Positions 27,406 through 36,292 of a DNA stretch of 64,000 nt are shown here, piece after piece. The DNA lies in the NCBI RefSeq assembly GCF_001975825.1, contig NZ_MTKN01000021.1, positions 33,141-97,140 of the forward strand, written 5' to 3'. The notes beneath the pieces were generated by a model. The model searched no databases, was not told the origin of the DNA, and was given only the letters and a program-made list of their open reading frames with translations. Both the position numbers and the translations under genes were made by a program. Source of the stretch: [Flexibacter] sp. ATCC 35208 (GTDB taxonomy: Bacteria; Bacteroidota; Bacteroidia; Chitinophagales; Chitinophagaceae). Each line of letters begins with the position of its first letter. Position 1 is the first letter of the stretch.

Positions 27406-28353
27406 CTATTTAAACATTTTCCTGAATGATTCCAGCAATCTCACCGGCAGTGACTTTGCACGGGAGAAAGCCTGTTCCGATGCCTTACGTTCCTGTAGTA
27501 TTTCTGTACTGATCACAGGATCTACTTTTATATAGCGCGAAAGACGCCTGACTAATCTAACTCTTTTTCTCCTTACATGTATAAGCTGTATCAGTTCTTC
27601 ATCACCAATCTCTCCTTTTAACTCTTTCAATTGCAACACAGGTACAGGATGATTGTTTTCTATTTTTTCCATATACCCATACCCTACCTGTTGTTTACTA
27701 TGCACACGGTAACGGATCAATGGCTCTTCTATATATCCCAGCATCTTTGCATTTGCAGCCACCAGCGCGATCCACGCATCATGCCAGATCTTGTGCATCA
27801 GGCGAAAAGGCAGGATCTGTGACAGGCTCTCCTTTTTGAGCGCCAGCGTAGCCCCGGTTACAATACGACCGTGTTTCAACAGGTAGCGGAGCAGGTCATC
27901 TTTTGTTTGTGCATATGCTCTTACTTCGGCAGTAAAGCCCACTACATCCCACAAGGTAGAAGGTAATGCGGCACTGTTTTCATCCATGAACACTCCATTG
28001 GTAAACACTACTTTGTCCTGCGGATGCGCAGCAAAATGCGCAACTACCTTTGCCACCTTCTCAGGCAACCAGCAATCATCATGATCACTCAGAAAGATGA
28101 TGTCTCCCCTGCTCTCTGCCAATGCACGTTCGAAATTCTTACGCGCACCTTTGTTCTTTTCATTGTGGATAATGCGGAAAAGATCCGGATAGCGGCTGGC
28201 ATAATCATGTAATATCCGGGTAGTCTGATCTGTAGAAGCGTCGTCGATCACTACGATCTCATTCACACGAAGCGTTTGGTGAATGATGGTTTCCAGTTGT
28301 TCCGGAAGGTATTTTTCACTGTTGTAGGTGCAGATGCCGACGGATATGATCAC
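27406..28353 (-). CDS. Glycosyltransferase family 2
   Basis: About 315 residues of a GT-A fold transferase: ISVGICTYNSEKYLPEQLETII at the N-terminus, VIDDASTDQTTRIL for nucleotide binding, and FLSDHDDCW as the metal-binding DxD-type motif. It would add a sugar from a nucleotide donor to a cell-envelope glycan. The longest frame begins at a TTG (28374) only a few bases after the T-run of a terminator. A GTG at 28353 (reading MIISVGICTYN) is a better start. A cupin gene follows by 2 bp. Confidence 0.87.
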   Translation of the reverse strand: MIISVGICTYNSEKYLPEQLETIIHQTLRVNEIVVIDDASTDQTTRILHDYASRYPDLFRIIHNEKNKGARKNFERALAESRGDIIFLSDHDDCWLPEKVAKVVAHFAAHPQDKVVFTNGVFMDENSAALPSTLWDVVGFTAEVRAYAQTKDDLLRYLLKHGRIVTGATLALKKESLSQILPFRLMHKIWHDAWIALVAANAKMLGYIEEPLIRYRVHSKQQVGYGYMEKIENNHPVPVLQLKELKGEIGDEELIQLIHVRRKRVRLVRRLSRYIKVDPVISTEILQERKASEQAFSRAKSLPVRLLESFRKMFK

Positions 28354-28375
28354 TATTCTTCGATTTTTCTGCAAT

Positions 28376-28422
28376 ATATAAAAAAAGAGGCCGTATCATG
28401 AGTTAAGATTACGGCCTCTTTT
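28376..28422 (-). terminator. Intrinsic terminator after the jet operon
   Basis: A 13-bp inverted repeat, AAAAGAGGCCGTA (28383-28395) with TACGGCCTCTTTT (28410-28422), flanked by A- and T-runs, so it can work on both strands. It lies 123 bp beyond the jetC stop and immediately before the glycosyltransferase gene, separating the two. Confidence 0.88.
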
Positions 28423-28544
28423 TCTGAAAATGGTTTTCATTCCCCGTTGGAGAATTCCCCTCTTTCATGAATATTTTATTCGGGTCCCTGATGGAGGTAG
28501 GTAACCCTTTAAGTAATTCTGAAAAGGTCTAATTTTTGTATTAA

Positions 28545-31500
28545 TCAGGCAACTTCTACATCGGATATCTTATCCTGCAATTCTTTTACCGTCATATTGT
28601 AGAGCACACTGTGCCTGTTATTCACTCTTTGTACCAGGTGCACATGGGCAATGAACTGTTGTACCACGGCAATCTTATCACTTGGCGTTACCACCAGCAA
28701 TTGTAAGTGCAGCTGCTTACAGAGTTCCATGAGGTAAGTTGCCTTTTCCTCATCCTGGTTACTGAAGCTCTCATCCACCGCAATGAAGCGGAGACTGCGG
28801 GTATTTTTACCTTCTCTCGTAATACCAAACTGGTATGCAATGGCACTACAAAGAATGGTGTAAGTCAACTGTGCTTTTTCACCACCGGACAATTGTCCCA
28901 TCTGGCGGTAGATCTTCTTGGATTCATTGGTATTGCGATACCTTTCATCTGCCCAGAATTCAAACCAGTTACGTGCATCCATCACCCTGTTACGGTAAGT
29001 TTCACTTTCATCCAGTGCGGTGATCAATGGCATCACCCTTTCACGGAAGTGCGTGGCCTTTTCTTCGAAGGTGCTCTGTTGCCAGTTAGCCGCCTGTGGC
29101 AGGGCATCGAGTAAGCGGCTTTTGAATTCCCTTACTTCTGTACCGGTAGGCACTGGTCGCTTCACCAGCTGGATATAAGTATCCGGCAAACGGTTGAAGT
29201 TGATACCACTCAGGGATTGATTCAGCTTATGGATCGTGTTGGTGATATCACGCTCCCACTTTTCCATCTCCTCATTCAGCCCACCGATCTTGTAAGTGAT
29301 GGTGACGTTGATATAGCTTTCGAAATCCTTTTTGAAACGGGGCAGGTTATCATTGCTCAGTTTATCCAGCCATTCGATGTATTCGCCCGCATTTTTCGCC
29401 TCTTCTGACATGGCATGTACATCTGCACTCCAATCGGGAAAACGCGCTAATAACTCAGGAGAGGGGTTTTTAAGACGATTGATACTGCGGTTCAGCAAGA
29501 CTTCTTCCTTATGGCTGGCATCTTCTGCCTGCTTCAGGTTTTGTTCTTTACTATCACGCAGCGATTTGTACACGCTACCGATATTATCCAGCGTCACCTC
29601 ACTCAGCTCCTGGCTATGCTGCTGCTGGAATTGCAACAGCTGGTCTTTGTCTGTATCTGTAATGTGCTGTAACAGGGCCTGCAGGTTTTCCTGCTCTGTT
29701 TCCATATCAGAGATGGTACGTTGTGCCAACGCTTCGTTCCTGATCAGGGTCGCCTGTGATTCCTGTACGTGCTGCTTTTGTTTTTCTACATCCTGCAACT
29801 GTTCTGTCAGTGCATCCAGCTCCATATTCTCGTCACGCATGGAAGCGATCTGCTCTTCTGCTTTGTGAATGTTCTTTTGGAGCTTAGGGATGTTCAGCTC
29901 TTCAAACCCCTTGTGTTCCTTTAAGCGGCCGGCAGCATAGAATTGCTTTTGCAGCCGTGCAGAACGGGTTTTGCAGGTTTGTAATATTTCGGTGCTGGAC
30001 ATAATGGCTTCATTCAGCTTATTACGTTTAGCAATCAATGCTTCTTTTTTCCTGTCGTTGTTCCACCCCATTACATAACGGGCTTCGTCATTCCTGCCGG
30101 AGCGGTCATCCTTTTCATGACGATCCCTGTTCTTGATCAGCCCTTCGATGGTAATGGCCATATCATAACGATGCAGGGACTTTTCGTTTTCTACACAGGT
30201 GTAGTTAAAGTTCTGGATGATCTGTTGCTCTACCCACTCTGTGAGTTTGTGATCAGGATGGAAATCCAGTTTTTCATAGACGGTGTTTTCATCCGGATAC
30301 AGGGTGAGTGCAGATTCCTTGATCTGGTAGTAGACCAGACGGGTACGCATGTTATTGTTGTTCACATAACTGGTCACCTTTTTGTAGTGCTTATCCGGCA
30401 CCAGCAGGCGTAGTGCAAAGGAATGCAGCAGTTTTTCGATAGCAGGCTGCCAGTGCAGTTCTTCTGGTTTCACCTGTATCAGCTCACCTGCAAAGAGGAT
30501 CTCACCTTCATCTATTTTCAGGTAATTGCACATGTCTTTGCGCAACTGGATCAGGTGAGAAGGGATGTTGTTCTTTGACTGGTGCAGGAGTTCAATTTCC
30601 TTTTCAAGGCTATCTTTTTCACCATCCGCTTTTTCCTTTACACGCTTGGCGCTGTACTCATCTTCTTCATTGAGGCGCTGTTCTGTTTCCAGTTTCAGCG
30701 CGGCACGGCCGGCTTCTTTCAGGAGACGTGTATAGGTAGCTTCGTCGTTGATTTCGTTATCCTTTATGTGCAGTGCTTCGCACCAGTTCACAAACTCCTG
30801 CAGGTTTGCTTCGGCCGCTACTTTCTTCTGGCGCAGTTCTTCGATGGTCTTTTCCAGTTGTTGCAGGCGCTGACCTGCTTTGTTCTGTTCCAGCATATTG
30901 CGGGTCGTACGCTCCTGTTCCAGCAGTTCATTTATCTGTGTTTTAGACTCTTCTATCTTGCGGAGCAGGGTGGTCACTTCCAGACGTTTCTCCAGCAAAG
31001 CCTGTCCCAACAACTGGCTACGGGTAAAGCTATTCCAGATGGTAGCCGTATTCAGGTCCTGCTTGTAACCGGAGATCTTTGCAGAAAGGTTGGCAAAGTT
31101 TGCATGGTGCTCCCTGATAGGTTCCAGCATGCGGATCTGTTCTTCTGCCTTTTCGATATTGCGTTGCGCATCCAGCAAAGTGGTCAGGTGTTTTTTCAAT
31201 TCCTGAAACTGCTCTTCCATATTGCGTGGTTCCAACATGTTGGTACGGATAAAATCATCCAGGTTACCCAACACCTTGATACCTACCGTCTGGTTAAAGA
31301 GCTGTAATGCCTGTATGCTCTGCATACCCAGGGCATCTACCAGTCGCTGTGCATATTTGCTGGCGGCGTCAAACCATTCTACCTGTTTACGCGCTCCTTT
31401 ATTAAAGAGCTGATCGATACGTTTTTTCCACTGACCACCCAGATCGAATGGACGGAAATCGTCTGCAATGTGCATAGCTCTGTGTGCGACACCGAAGATC

Positions 31501-31943
31501 TTGCGCATGTCGCCATTCACGAAGTAACGCACCTGGAAGATGGTCACAAATTGCTCTGCTTCGTTGGCAAAGCTGGCCAGCAGAATGCTGTAGGCTTCTT
31601 CTTTGTTCTCGCGCAGATACAGGGTTTTGGTCACACCGGTGGCTTCGTTGTTCACCATACCATAACCTCCCATTACATAGGAATCTTCGGTACGGTCACC
31701 TTTCTTTTCACTGCCACTACTCTGGTTATAAAAGCGATATTTCTTTTCCGGCACCATCAGGGTGAGCAGGGCATCGATGAAGGTGGTCTTGCCACTGCCA
31801 TTAGCGCCGGTGAGCAGACTGGTCTCCCCTTCTGGCTTAATTGTATGAATATGTTCATCAAAGGTTCCCCAGTTGAACACTTCCATATATTGCAGGCGGA
31901 AGCCGGTCTTTTGACTATCTGTACTGAATACGTTTAATTGCAT
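28545..31943 (-). CDS. jetC: Wadjet/MukB-like SMC ATPase JetC
   Basis: A 1132-residue SMC-type ATPase, the DNA-loop-extruding motor of Wadjet (JetABCD) plasmid-defence systems. It shows Walker A GANGSGKT (residues 46-53), the ABC signature LSGGEKAQ (near 1017), and Walker B FIAVDESFS (near 1055) with the catalytic Glu. Between them are two long heptad-rich arms (about 270-480 and 600-900) flanking a hinge. Its start lies 18 bp after the jetB stop. The next gene downstream, past a terminator, is a glycosyltransferase, not the JetD nuclease. So either the complex lacks its usual effector or jetD is encoded elsewhere. Confidence 0.93.
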   Translation of the reverse strand: MQLNVFSTDSQKTGFRLQYMEVFNWGTFDEHIHTIKPEGETSLLTGANGSGKTTFIDALLTLMVPEKKYRFYNQSSGSEKKGDRTEDSYVMGGYGMVNNEATGVTKTLYLRENKEEAYSILLASFANEAEQFVTIFQVRYFVNGDMRKIFGVAHRAMHIADDFRPFDLGGQWKKRIDQLFNKGARKQVEWFDAASKYAQRLVDALGMQSIQALQLFNQTVGIKVLGNLDDFIRTNMLEPRNMEEQFQELKKHLTTLLDAQRNIEKAEEQIRMLEPIREHHANFANLSAKISGYKQDLNTATIWNSFTRSQLLGQALLEKRLEVTTLLRKIEESKTQINELLEQERTTRNMLEQNKAGQRLQQLEKTIEELRQKKVAAEANLQEFVNWCEALHIKDNEINDEATYTRLLKEAGRAALKLETEQRLNEEDEYSAKRVKEKADGEKDSLEKEIELLHQSKNNIPSHLIQLRKDMCNYLKIDEGEILFAGELIQVKPEELHWQPAIEKLLHSFALRLLVPDKHYKKVTSYVNNNNMRTRLVYYQIKESALTLYPDENTVYEKLDFHPDHKLTEWVEQQIIQNFNYTCVENEKSLHRYDMAITIEGLIKNRDRHEKDDRSGRNDEARYVMGWNNDRKKEALIAKRNKLNEAIMSSTEILQTCKTRSARLQKQFYAAGRLKEHKGFEELNIPKLQKNIHKAEEQIASMRDENMELDALTEQLQDVEKQKQHVQESQATLIRNEALAQRTISDMETEQENLQALLQHITDTDKDQLLQFQQQHSQELSEVTLDNIGSVYKSLRDSKEQNLKQAEDASHKEEVLLNRSINRLKNPSPELLARFPDWSADVHAMSEEAKNAGEYIEWLDKLSNDNLPRFKKDFESYINVTITYKIGGLNEEMEKWERDITNTIHKLNQSLSGINFNRLPDTYIQLVKRPVPTGTEVREFKSRLLDALPQAANWQQSTFEEKATHFRERVMPLITALDESETYRNRVMDARNWFEFWADERYRNTNESKKIYRQMGQLSGGEKAQLTYTILCSAIAYQFGITREGKNTRSLRFIAVDESFSNQDEEKATYLMELCKQLHLQLLVVTPSDKIAVVQQFIAHVHLVQRVNNRHSVLYNMTVKELQDKISDVEVA

Positions 31944-31961
31944 TGGATGAGTTGGTTTTGC

Positions 31962-32558
31962 TTACTCTGCCTCCACAGGGGTTTCCTGGTGAGCGAGCAG
32001 TTGTTGCTGGAATTGTTCCAGCGCTTCGCCGTCTACTTTAGCTTTGATGATCTTCCTGATGCGGAACTTCTGTTCATCGATCAGGTCGTTGTTTTCTGTT
32101 TTTTGCAGGAAGCCGTTTTCTTCCACTTTGTCGATCAGCCTGTCTATATCTTTCAGAAAGCGGATACGGCTGGCGCCTTCCTTGAAGAACAGTTCTGCAT
32201 ATTCCTTGATCTCTCTTCTCTTCTTGATCAGCTCACGGGAAGAGGAATCACTGATTTCGAATTCTGCCATCATCTCGCGCAGCAACACCAGCATGATGCT
32301 TTCCTCGTAAGAGAAAGAGCGGCGTTGTACCCAGCTTACATAGGCTTCTTCGTCTTCTGACATGGCATGCTTTACAAATGCATAGCCATCCTGTTCATCC
32401 AGTACCAGAGTGAGGCCTAGTTGCTGAAGAAAGATGATCAGTTCCACCTTGTATTGCAACAGTTTCTCCCAGGCACTTTTTTCTACATATTCTACGGGTC
32501 CTTTGAGTAACTTGACCACTAAGGAAGCGTAGGGTAATATTTTGACAGGTGTACTCAT
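31962..32558 (-). CDS. jetB: Wadjet subunit JetB (DUF4194, MukE-like)
   Basis: A 198-residue protein of the DUF4194 family, the MukE-like KITE subunit that bridges the kleisin JetA and the SMC JetC. Typical regions are YASLVVKLLKGPVEYVEKSAWEKLLQYKVELIIFLQQLGLTLVLDEQDGYAFVKH and RRSFSYEESIMLVLLREMMAEFE. It lies 6 bp after jetA and 18 bp before jetC, an intact jetA-B-C order. Confidence 0.9.
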   Translation of the reverse strand: MSTPVKILPYASLVVKLLKGPVEYVEKSAWEKLLQYKVELIIFLQQLGLTLVLDEQDGYAFVKHAMSEDEEAYVSWVQRRSFSYEESIMLVLLREMMAEFEISDSSSRELIKKRREIKEYAELFFKEGASRIRFLKDIDRLIDKVEENGFLQKTENNDLIDEQKFRIRKIIKAKVDGEALEQFQQQLLAHQETPVEAE

Positions 32559-32564
32559 ACTTGT

Positions 32565-34034
32565 TTATTTTCCGAATAAAAGATAAGGTACTTCCAAAAA
32601 GCGGGTTTGCTCCGCATTGAGAGGTATCAGTTCTGTGGTATTCTGTACGGTGTATGCTTTGCCACCTTTTTCCCTTACGAAGTCGTAATAGCTGATAATT
32701 TCAGCAAGGCCATATTCCAGCGGCGAGGCTTCCAGTACTTCTTTGAGCGTAGCGGTCTGCTTGTCTTTCAGCACCCCTTCTACTTTTGTCCACAGGTATT
32801 TTTTGTTGATGTGAGAGGTATTGAGCAGGCGGCTGAAGCGTGTCATATCCTCTATTTTTTCGGTGGCGGTACCCGGTTGTTTTACCTCTGTAATAGTTTT
32901 TTTCTGTTCCAGGGTAAGCTTACGTTCCAGGATCATCCTGATTTCAGCACTGTCGTCAATGCTGATACCGGCTTCCACATCGTCTTCTTCTTCCTTGAAA
33001 CCGAATACCAGTTCCTTGATGCTGTTGATCTGCTTGCGCAGGCGGCGGTGACGTGCAATCTCTTTTTCGGAGATAATACGGCTTAGTTTTTCCGCCATCT
33101 TATCATTGGCATCGTATACGTTTTTCCCTTGCTCCAGCAGCAGGGATTTGATGTTTGTAAGGAAAGACTCATCTGCCTGTATACCTCTTTCGTCTACCAG
33201 GTGCATGAGCTGTTCGGTGAGTTCCCGCCATTCTTCCTGACCGGCACGGGAGATGAGGAAGTCCCAGAAAGCATAAAAGCTCTTCCCCTGGTTACTGTTG
33301 CGAAGGGAGTCGTAGGCTTCGAATGCAAAACCGATGATGGCGCCTTTGCTTTGTTCAGCGCGGGTGTGCTGTTCCACGATCGTACGGTGTATCTGCTTGA
33401 AGTTATCTTCTACCTCACGGAAATCGCTGATCAGTTCGTAGCAGAGACGGGTAAAGAGTTCCAGTCGTTCCTCTACCTGGGCATTGTTATACCTGTCTGG
33501 GGTAATACCCAGTTCCAATGCTTTGATCTCTTTATCAATTTCGGCGCGCTTATTCCTGAGTATTTCCAGTTTCTTACCTCTGTCATCTTCTGTGTTCTCT
33601 ACGATATCGCGGAGGGAGTTGAAGAGGAGTTTGAAGCGGCTTTCTGTACCTACGTGTTGCCGCAACTGCAGGGTCTGCATCCACTGGAATACTTTTTCAG
33701 TATAAGCACTGAGCTGATAGCGGGTATTGCCTTCGGCATCCGGCAGATCCTGCAGAATGCGTTTTTGTACCCAGTTAAGTATATATTTTCTGCTACGTGT
33801 TTCTTCGTCTTCACCAAAGTTGATCCTTGCTTCTTCCAGGTCTTCCACGCCGTCTTCCTGTAGGCTGAGCGCTTCGGCCAGCATTTGTACCAGTTGTGAC
33901 TCAGGAATAGAGAAACGGTTCTCTTCCTTGAACACGCTGTACAGGAATGGAAGTATCCAATGAGTGTTGCGCAGGCGCAGCATCTGGATAGCAGGTGAAG
34001 AGGAAATGAGCCAGAATAAATCGTCTTTGTTCAT
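32565..34034 (-). CDS. jetA: Wadjet kleisin subunit JetA (DUF3375)
   Basis: A 489-residue protein of the DUF3375 family, the MukF-like kleisin of type I Wadjet. N-terminal winged-helix region: MNKDDLFWLISSSPAIQMLRLRNTHWILPFLYSVFKE. A helical middle (RNKRAEIDKEIKALELGITPD) and a C-terminal winged helix follow. It is the first gene of jetABC. The ADP-ribosylglycohydrolase gene ends 54 bp upstream on the same strand, so the two could be co-transcribed. Confidence 0.9.
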   Translation of the reverse strand: MNKDDLFWLISSSPAIQMLRLRNTHWILPFLYSVFKEENRFSIPESQLVQMLAEALSLQEDGVEDLEEARINFGEDEETRSRKYILNWVQKRILQDLPDAEGNTRYQLSAYTEKVFQWMQTLQLRQHVGTESRFKLLFNSLRDIVENTEDDRGKKLEILRNKRAEIDKEIKALELGITPDRYNNAQVEERLELFTRLCYELISDFREVEDNFKQIHRTIVEQHTRAEQSKGAIIGFAFEAYDSLRNSNQGKSFYAFWDFLISRAGQEEWRELTEQLMHLVDERGIQADESFLTNIKSLLLEQGKNVYDANDKMAEKLSRIISEKEIARHRRLRKQINSIKELVFGFKEEEDDVEAGISIDDSAEIRMILERKLTLEQKKTITEVKQPGTATEKIEDMTRFSRLLNTSHINKKYLWTKVEGVLKDKQTATLKEVLEASPLEYGLAEIISYYDFVREKGGKAYTVQNTTELIPLNAEQTRFLEVPYLLFGK

Positions 34035-34088
34035 AGAGGGTGCAAATTGTAGAAAAAAAAGGTTCGAACAAAGAAGGAGTTTCCCCCA

Positions 34089-34994
34089 TTAGATGTTGAA
34101 AAAAAGAGTGGACCTGTAATCCTCTGTCTGGTCGATCCATTCCTGTGGAATATGTTCAGTACCAGCAGATAAGACAACGATGCTCCCTACTATGGCACAG
34201 GTGGTGTCCCGGTCGCCAAGGCCATTTACGGTAGTCCAGATAGCATCCTCAAAACTATCCAGATGGTGGGCTGCACACCAGAGGGCAAAAGGCACCGTAT
34301 CCTGCGCCAGCATTTTCACCCCGCTACCAAGTATCGAAACGATGGTACGGATGTCGTAATGGGCTGGTAATGTGGCTGCTTTTTGAATTTTGGATCGGGT
34401 ATCGCTGTCAGGTGTATGCTGTATGATAAAATCAAAGAATTCCTTAGCAGTAAGAGCTGGTTGACGGATCACGATGCTGGCGGCCAGGGCTACGGCGATA
34501 GCGCCGGCAATGGCTTCTTCGTTATAGTGTGTCACTTCTGCTGAAAGGCGGGCCTGTGTCACAAGTGTTTCCACATCATCATGAAAGTAAGCTCCGATCG
34601 GGGCGGCACGCATAGCGGCACCATTGCCCATAGAGCCCATGCCATCAAACACACAGCTACTCACTGTTTTCCAGTCTTCGCCCTCACCTATTGCACGCAG
34701 AATAGTGTGAGCGGTGCCACCGTAACCACGGTAATCGTCTAATTTGTAGTTTCTGGCAAATTCAGTGGCGAGCTTTTGCTGGTCAATCTTTCCCTCCTTT
34801 GCAAGTATGTTGTGAATACCTATTGCCATGACCGTATCGTCAGTGACATTCCAGTTGCCTGGTTTTAATTCCTTGTAAATTAGTCTTTTGGTGATGAGGT
34901 CCTCATTGCCAAAGAAGGTTTCTCCAAAGGCGTCTCCGATTGAGAGACCGAATAGAGAAGTGCTGGCGAGGCGTAGTTTTTCGGCTATGGTCAT
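34089..34994 (-). CDS. ADP-ribosylglycohydrolase family protein
   Basis: About 301 residues of the DraG/ARH family, binuclear Mg enzymes that remove ADP-ribose from proteins or other targets. Metal-binding motifs are NVTDDTVMAIG at the N-terminal side and GLGDRDTTCAIVGSIV at the C-terminal side; SMGNGAAMRAAPIGAYF is also a family hallmark. Start chosen at ATG 34994 (MTIAEKLRLASTSLFGLSIGDAFGE); the longer frame runs into a hairpin. It lies 54 bp upstream of jetA. The family is known to accompany toxin-antitoxin and conflict systems, but the target here is unknown. Confidence 0.9.
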   Translation of the reverse strand: MTIAEKLRLASTSLFGLSIGDAFGETFFGNEDLITKRLIYKELKPGNWNVTDDTVMAIGIHNILAKEGKIDQQKLATEFARNYKLDDYRGYGGTAHTILRAIGEGEDWKTVSSCVFDGMGSMGNGAAMRAAPIGAYFHDDVETLVTQARLSAEVTHYNEEAIAGAIAVALAASIVIRQPALTAKEFFDFIIQHTPDSDTRSKIQKAATLPAHYDIRTIVSILGSGVKMLAQDTVPFALWCAAHHLDSFEDAIWTTVNGLGDRDTTCAIVGSIVVLSAGTEHIPQEWIDQTEDYRSTLFFNI

Positions 34995-35001
34995 AAAGTA
35001 T

Positions 35002-35042
35002 AAAGATACTAATATATGCCTTTTGCACATATTAGTATCTTT
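35002..35042. promoter_or_regulatory. AT-rich 14-bp inverted repeat upstream of the ADP-ribosylglycohydrolase gene
   Basis: AAAGATACTAATAT (35002-35015) and ATATTAGTATCTTT (35029-35042) are a perfect inverted repeat with a 13-base loop. It fills the gap between the stop of the adhesin-like fragment (35047) and the start codon at 34994. It could be a terminator for the upstream transcript or an operator; the stem is unusually AT-rich for a terminator and no long T-run follows. Confidence 0.55.
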
Positions 35043-35046
35043 ACTA

Positions 35047-35538
35047 TTATTGCTTTTCTACAGCTTTTAATCTCGCATCCATCGCATCCATCTGCTTTTG
35101 CTGCTGAATAATATAAAGTGTGAGTTCTTCTACCTTTTGCAACAGGGCTTTGTTGATGGCTCCCAGATCTTGTCCTTCTTTTCCTACTTCTGCTGCGCCA
35201 GGTATCGCTGGCAGGTGCTTATTGGCTTTGATATAGCTTTCTACTTCCTGTAGAGTAGGCAGCTGGTATTGTTCATCGAATACAAAATCAGGCCATCCGG
35301 TAGTAGTTACTTTTATTTTTGTAGCAGTGATTGTACCATTTACAGCGAGTTGAGACTGAGGTGTCTTAGTACCAATACCCACATTACCTCCCATCAGGTA
35401 ACTATCTCCATAAGAGTTTAGGTATACCTGTTTTGTACCCTGGTGGCTGATTGCAAAGCCATGTTCCCCGGCATTATTGTTTGTGTACCATTCCAATGTA
35501 CCATCTGCCGGGGAATATAATTTTTTAGGATTACCCAT
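35047..35538 (-). pseudogene. C-terminal fragment of an adhesin/tail-fibre-like protein, split by an insertion
   Basis: A 163-codon open frame that is the 3' half of an interrupted gene. Its first four codons (MGNP) come from the inserted element at 35528-35651. Original sequence resumes at KKLYSPADGTLEWYTNNNAGEHGFAISHQG, which continues the upstream fragment. The fragment has NVGIGTKTPQSQLAVNGTITATKIKV, a pattern common in Bacteroidota tail-fibre/adhesin-like proteins. It ends in a coiled coil (LLQKVEELTLYIIQQQKQMDAMDARLKAVEKQ). Without the signal peptide it could not be secreted. An expressed truncated protein is possible but unsupported. Confidence 0.75.
35516..35527. repeat. 12-bp target-site duplication, first copy
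   Basis: TATAATTTTTTA directly flanks the insertion at 35528-35651; an identical copy is at 35652-35663. Removing one copy plus the element restores the reading frame of the split gene. Confidence 0.85.
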
Positions 35539-35651
35539 TTAAGGGTCGTTTAAAATACACAAAACCTTTTATGGCTCTGCATTTCATAGGAAAATCGCAT
35601 AAAAAACAAGTGATGGTCAATTAAGGGCTATGAGCTTTAAATGGGTAATCC
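35528..35651. mobile_element. 124-bp MITE-like insertion
   Basis: A short non-coding element with perfect 15-bp terminal inverted repeats: GGATTACCCATTTAA at 35528-35542 and its reverse complement at 35637-35651. It is flanked by a 12-bp target duplication and encodes no transposase. Together with the duplication it adds 136 bp, which shifts frame, and its end creates a TAG stop in the host gene. A target duplication of 10-12 bp is known for IS4/IS231-type transposases, so a transposase of that kind may mobilise it in trans; this assignment is inference. Confidence 0.82.
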
Positions 35652-36271
35652 TATAATTTTTTATCAGAAGAAGTCCCATCAAAACCAATACCTCCACCTT
35701 TGATAGTCAATACCTGATCAGGGCTTGCAGTTCCAATACCTACTTTACCGCCATTGGGATTTAACAACAAACTACCATTCATAGCAGAAGAGGAATATGC
35801 CTGAATCAAACCACTGTTATTCTGCCCGATACTCATGGCCAAACCACCTGTAAAACGGGAGTTGTGAAGTTCCAGATGACTACCATACGTGAAAACATTA
35901 TTCCCTTCAACAGCAACATCAATGTAGAGTTTTTTTGTAAGGGAAGCCCCTCCACTTACCTGAAGTGCAGTGCTGGCATCATCTGTAGCCCCATTAATAA
36001 GAGTACGGCCAGTAGTTGTAATAGTAGTACCTCTAAGGCTCAGTGGCAGGTAAACACTACTACTTCTGTTGTATGATTGCAAAAATCCGGTAGCACTCTG
36101 GTAGCCCAATTCCAGGCCGGGACCAGTAAGGGTGATTGGCATGTTAGCACCTGTAATACGGATTAAATTTGTAGTCGTGTCACCTGAGGTAGTAACAGTT
36201 TGAAGGGTCTGCCCCTGGGTCAGAGTAACAACAACAAAGCAGGCTATTGCTGCCAGGAAAATTCTTTTCAT
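35651..36271 (-). pseudogene. N-terminal fragment of the split adhesin/tail-fibre-like protein
   Basis: 206 codons with signal peptide MKRIFLAAIACFVVVTLTQG, followed by a beta-rich region and GGKVGIGTASPDQVLTIKGGG, the repeat pattern seen again in the downstream fragment. It ends TSSDKKL and then a TAG made by the end of the inserted element. Joined to the downstream fragment after removing the element, the ancestral protein would be about 362 residues, secreted and with a C-terminal coiled coil. It lies 21 bp after the methyltransferase stop on the same strand, so it may be transcribed from the ter-type operon. Confidence 0.78.
35652..35663. repeat. 12-bp target-site duplication, second copy
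   Basis: Second identical copy of TATAATTTTTTA, adjoining the other end of the inserted element. Confidence 0.85.
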
Positions 36272-36292
36272 GGTATAATTTAAATTTAAAAA

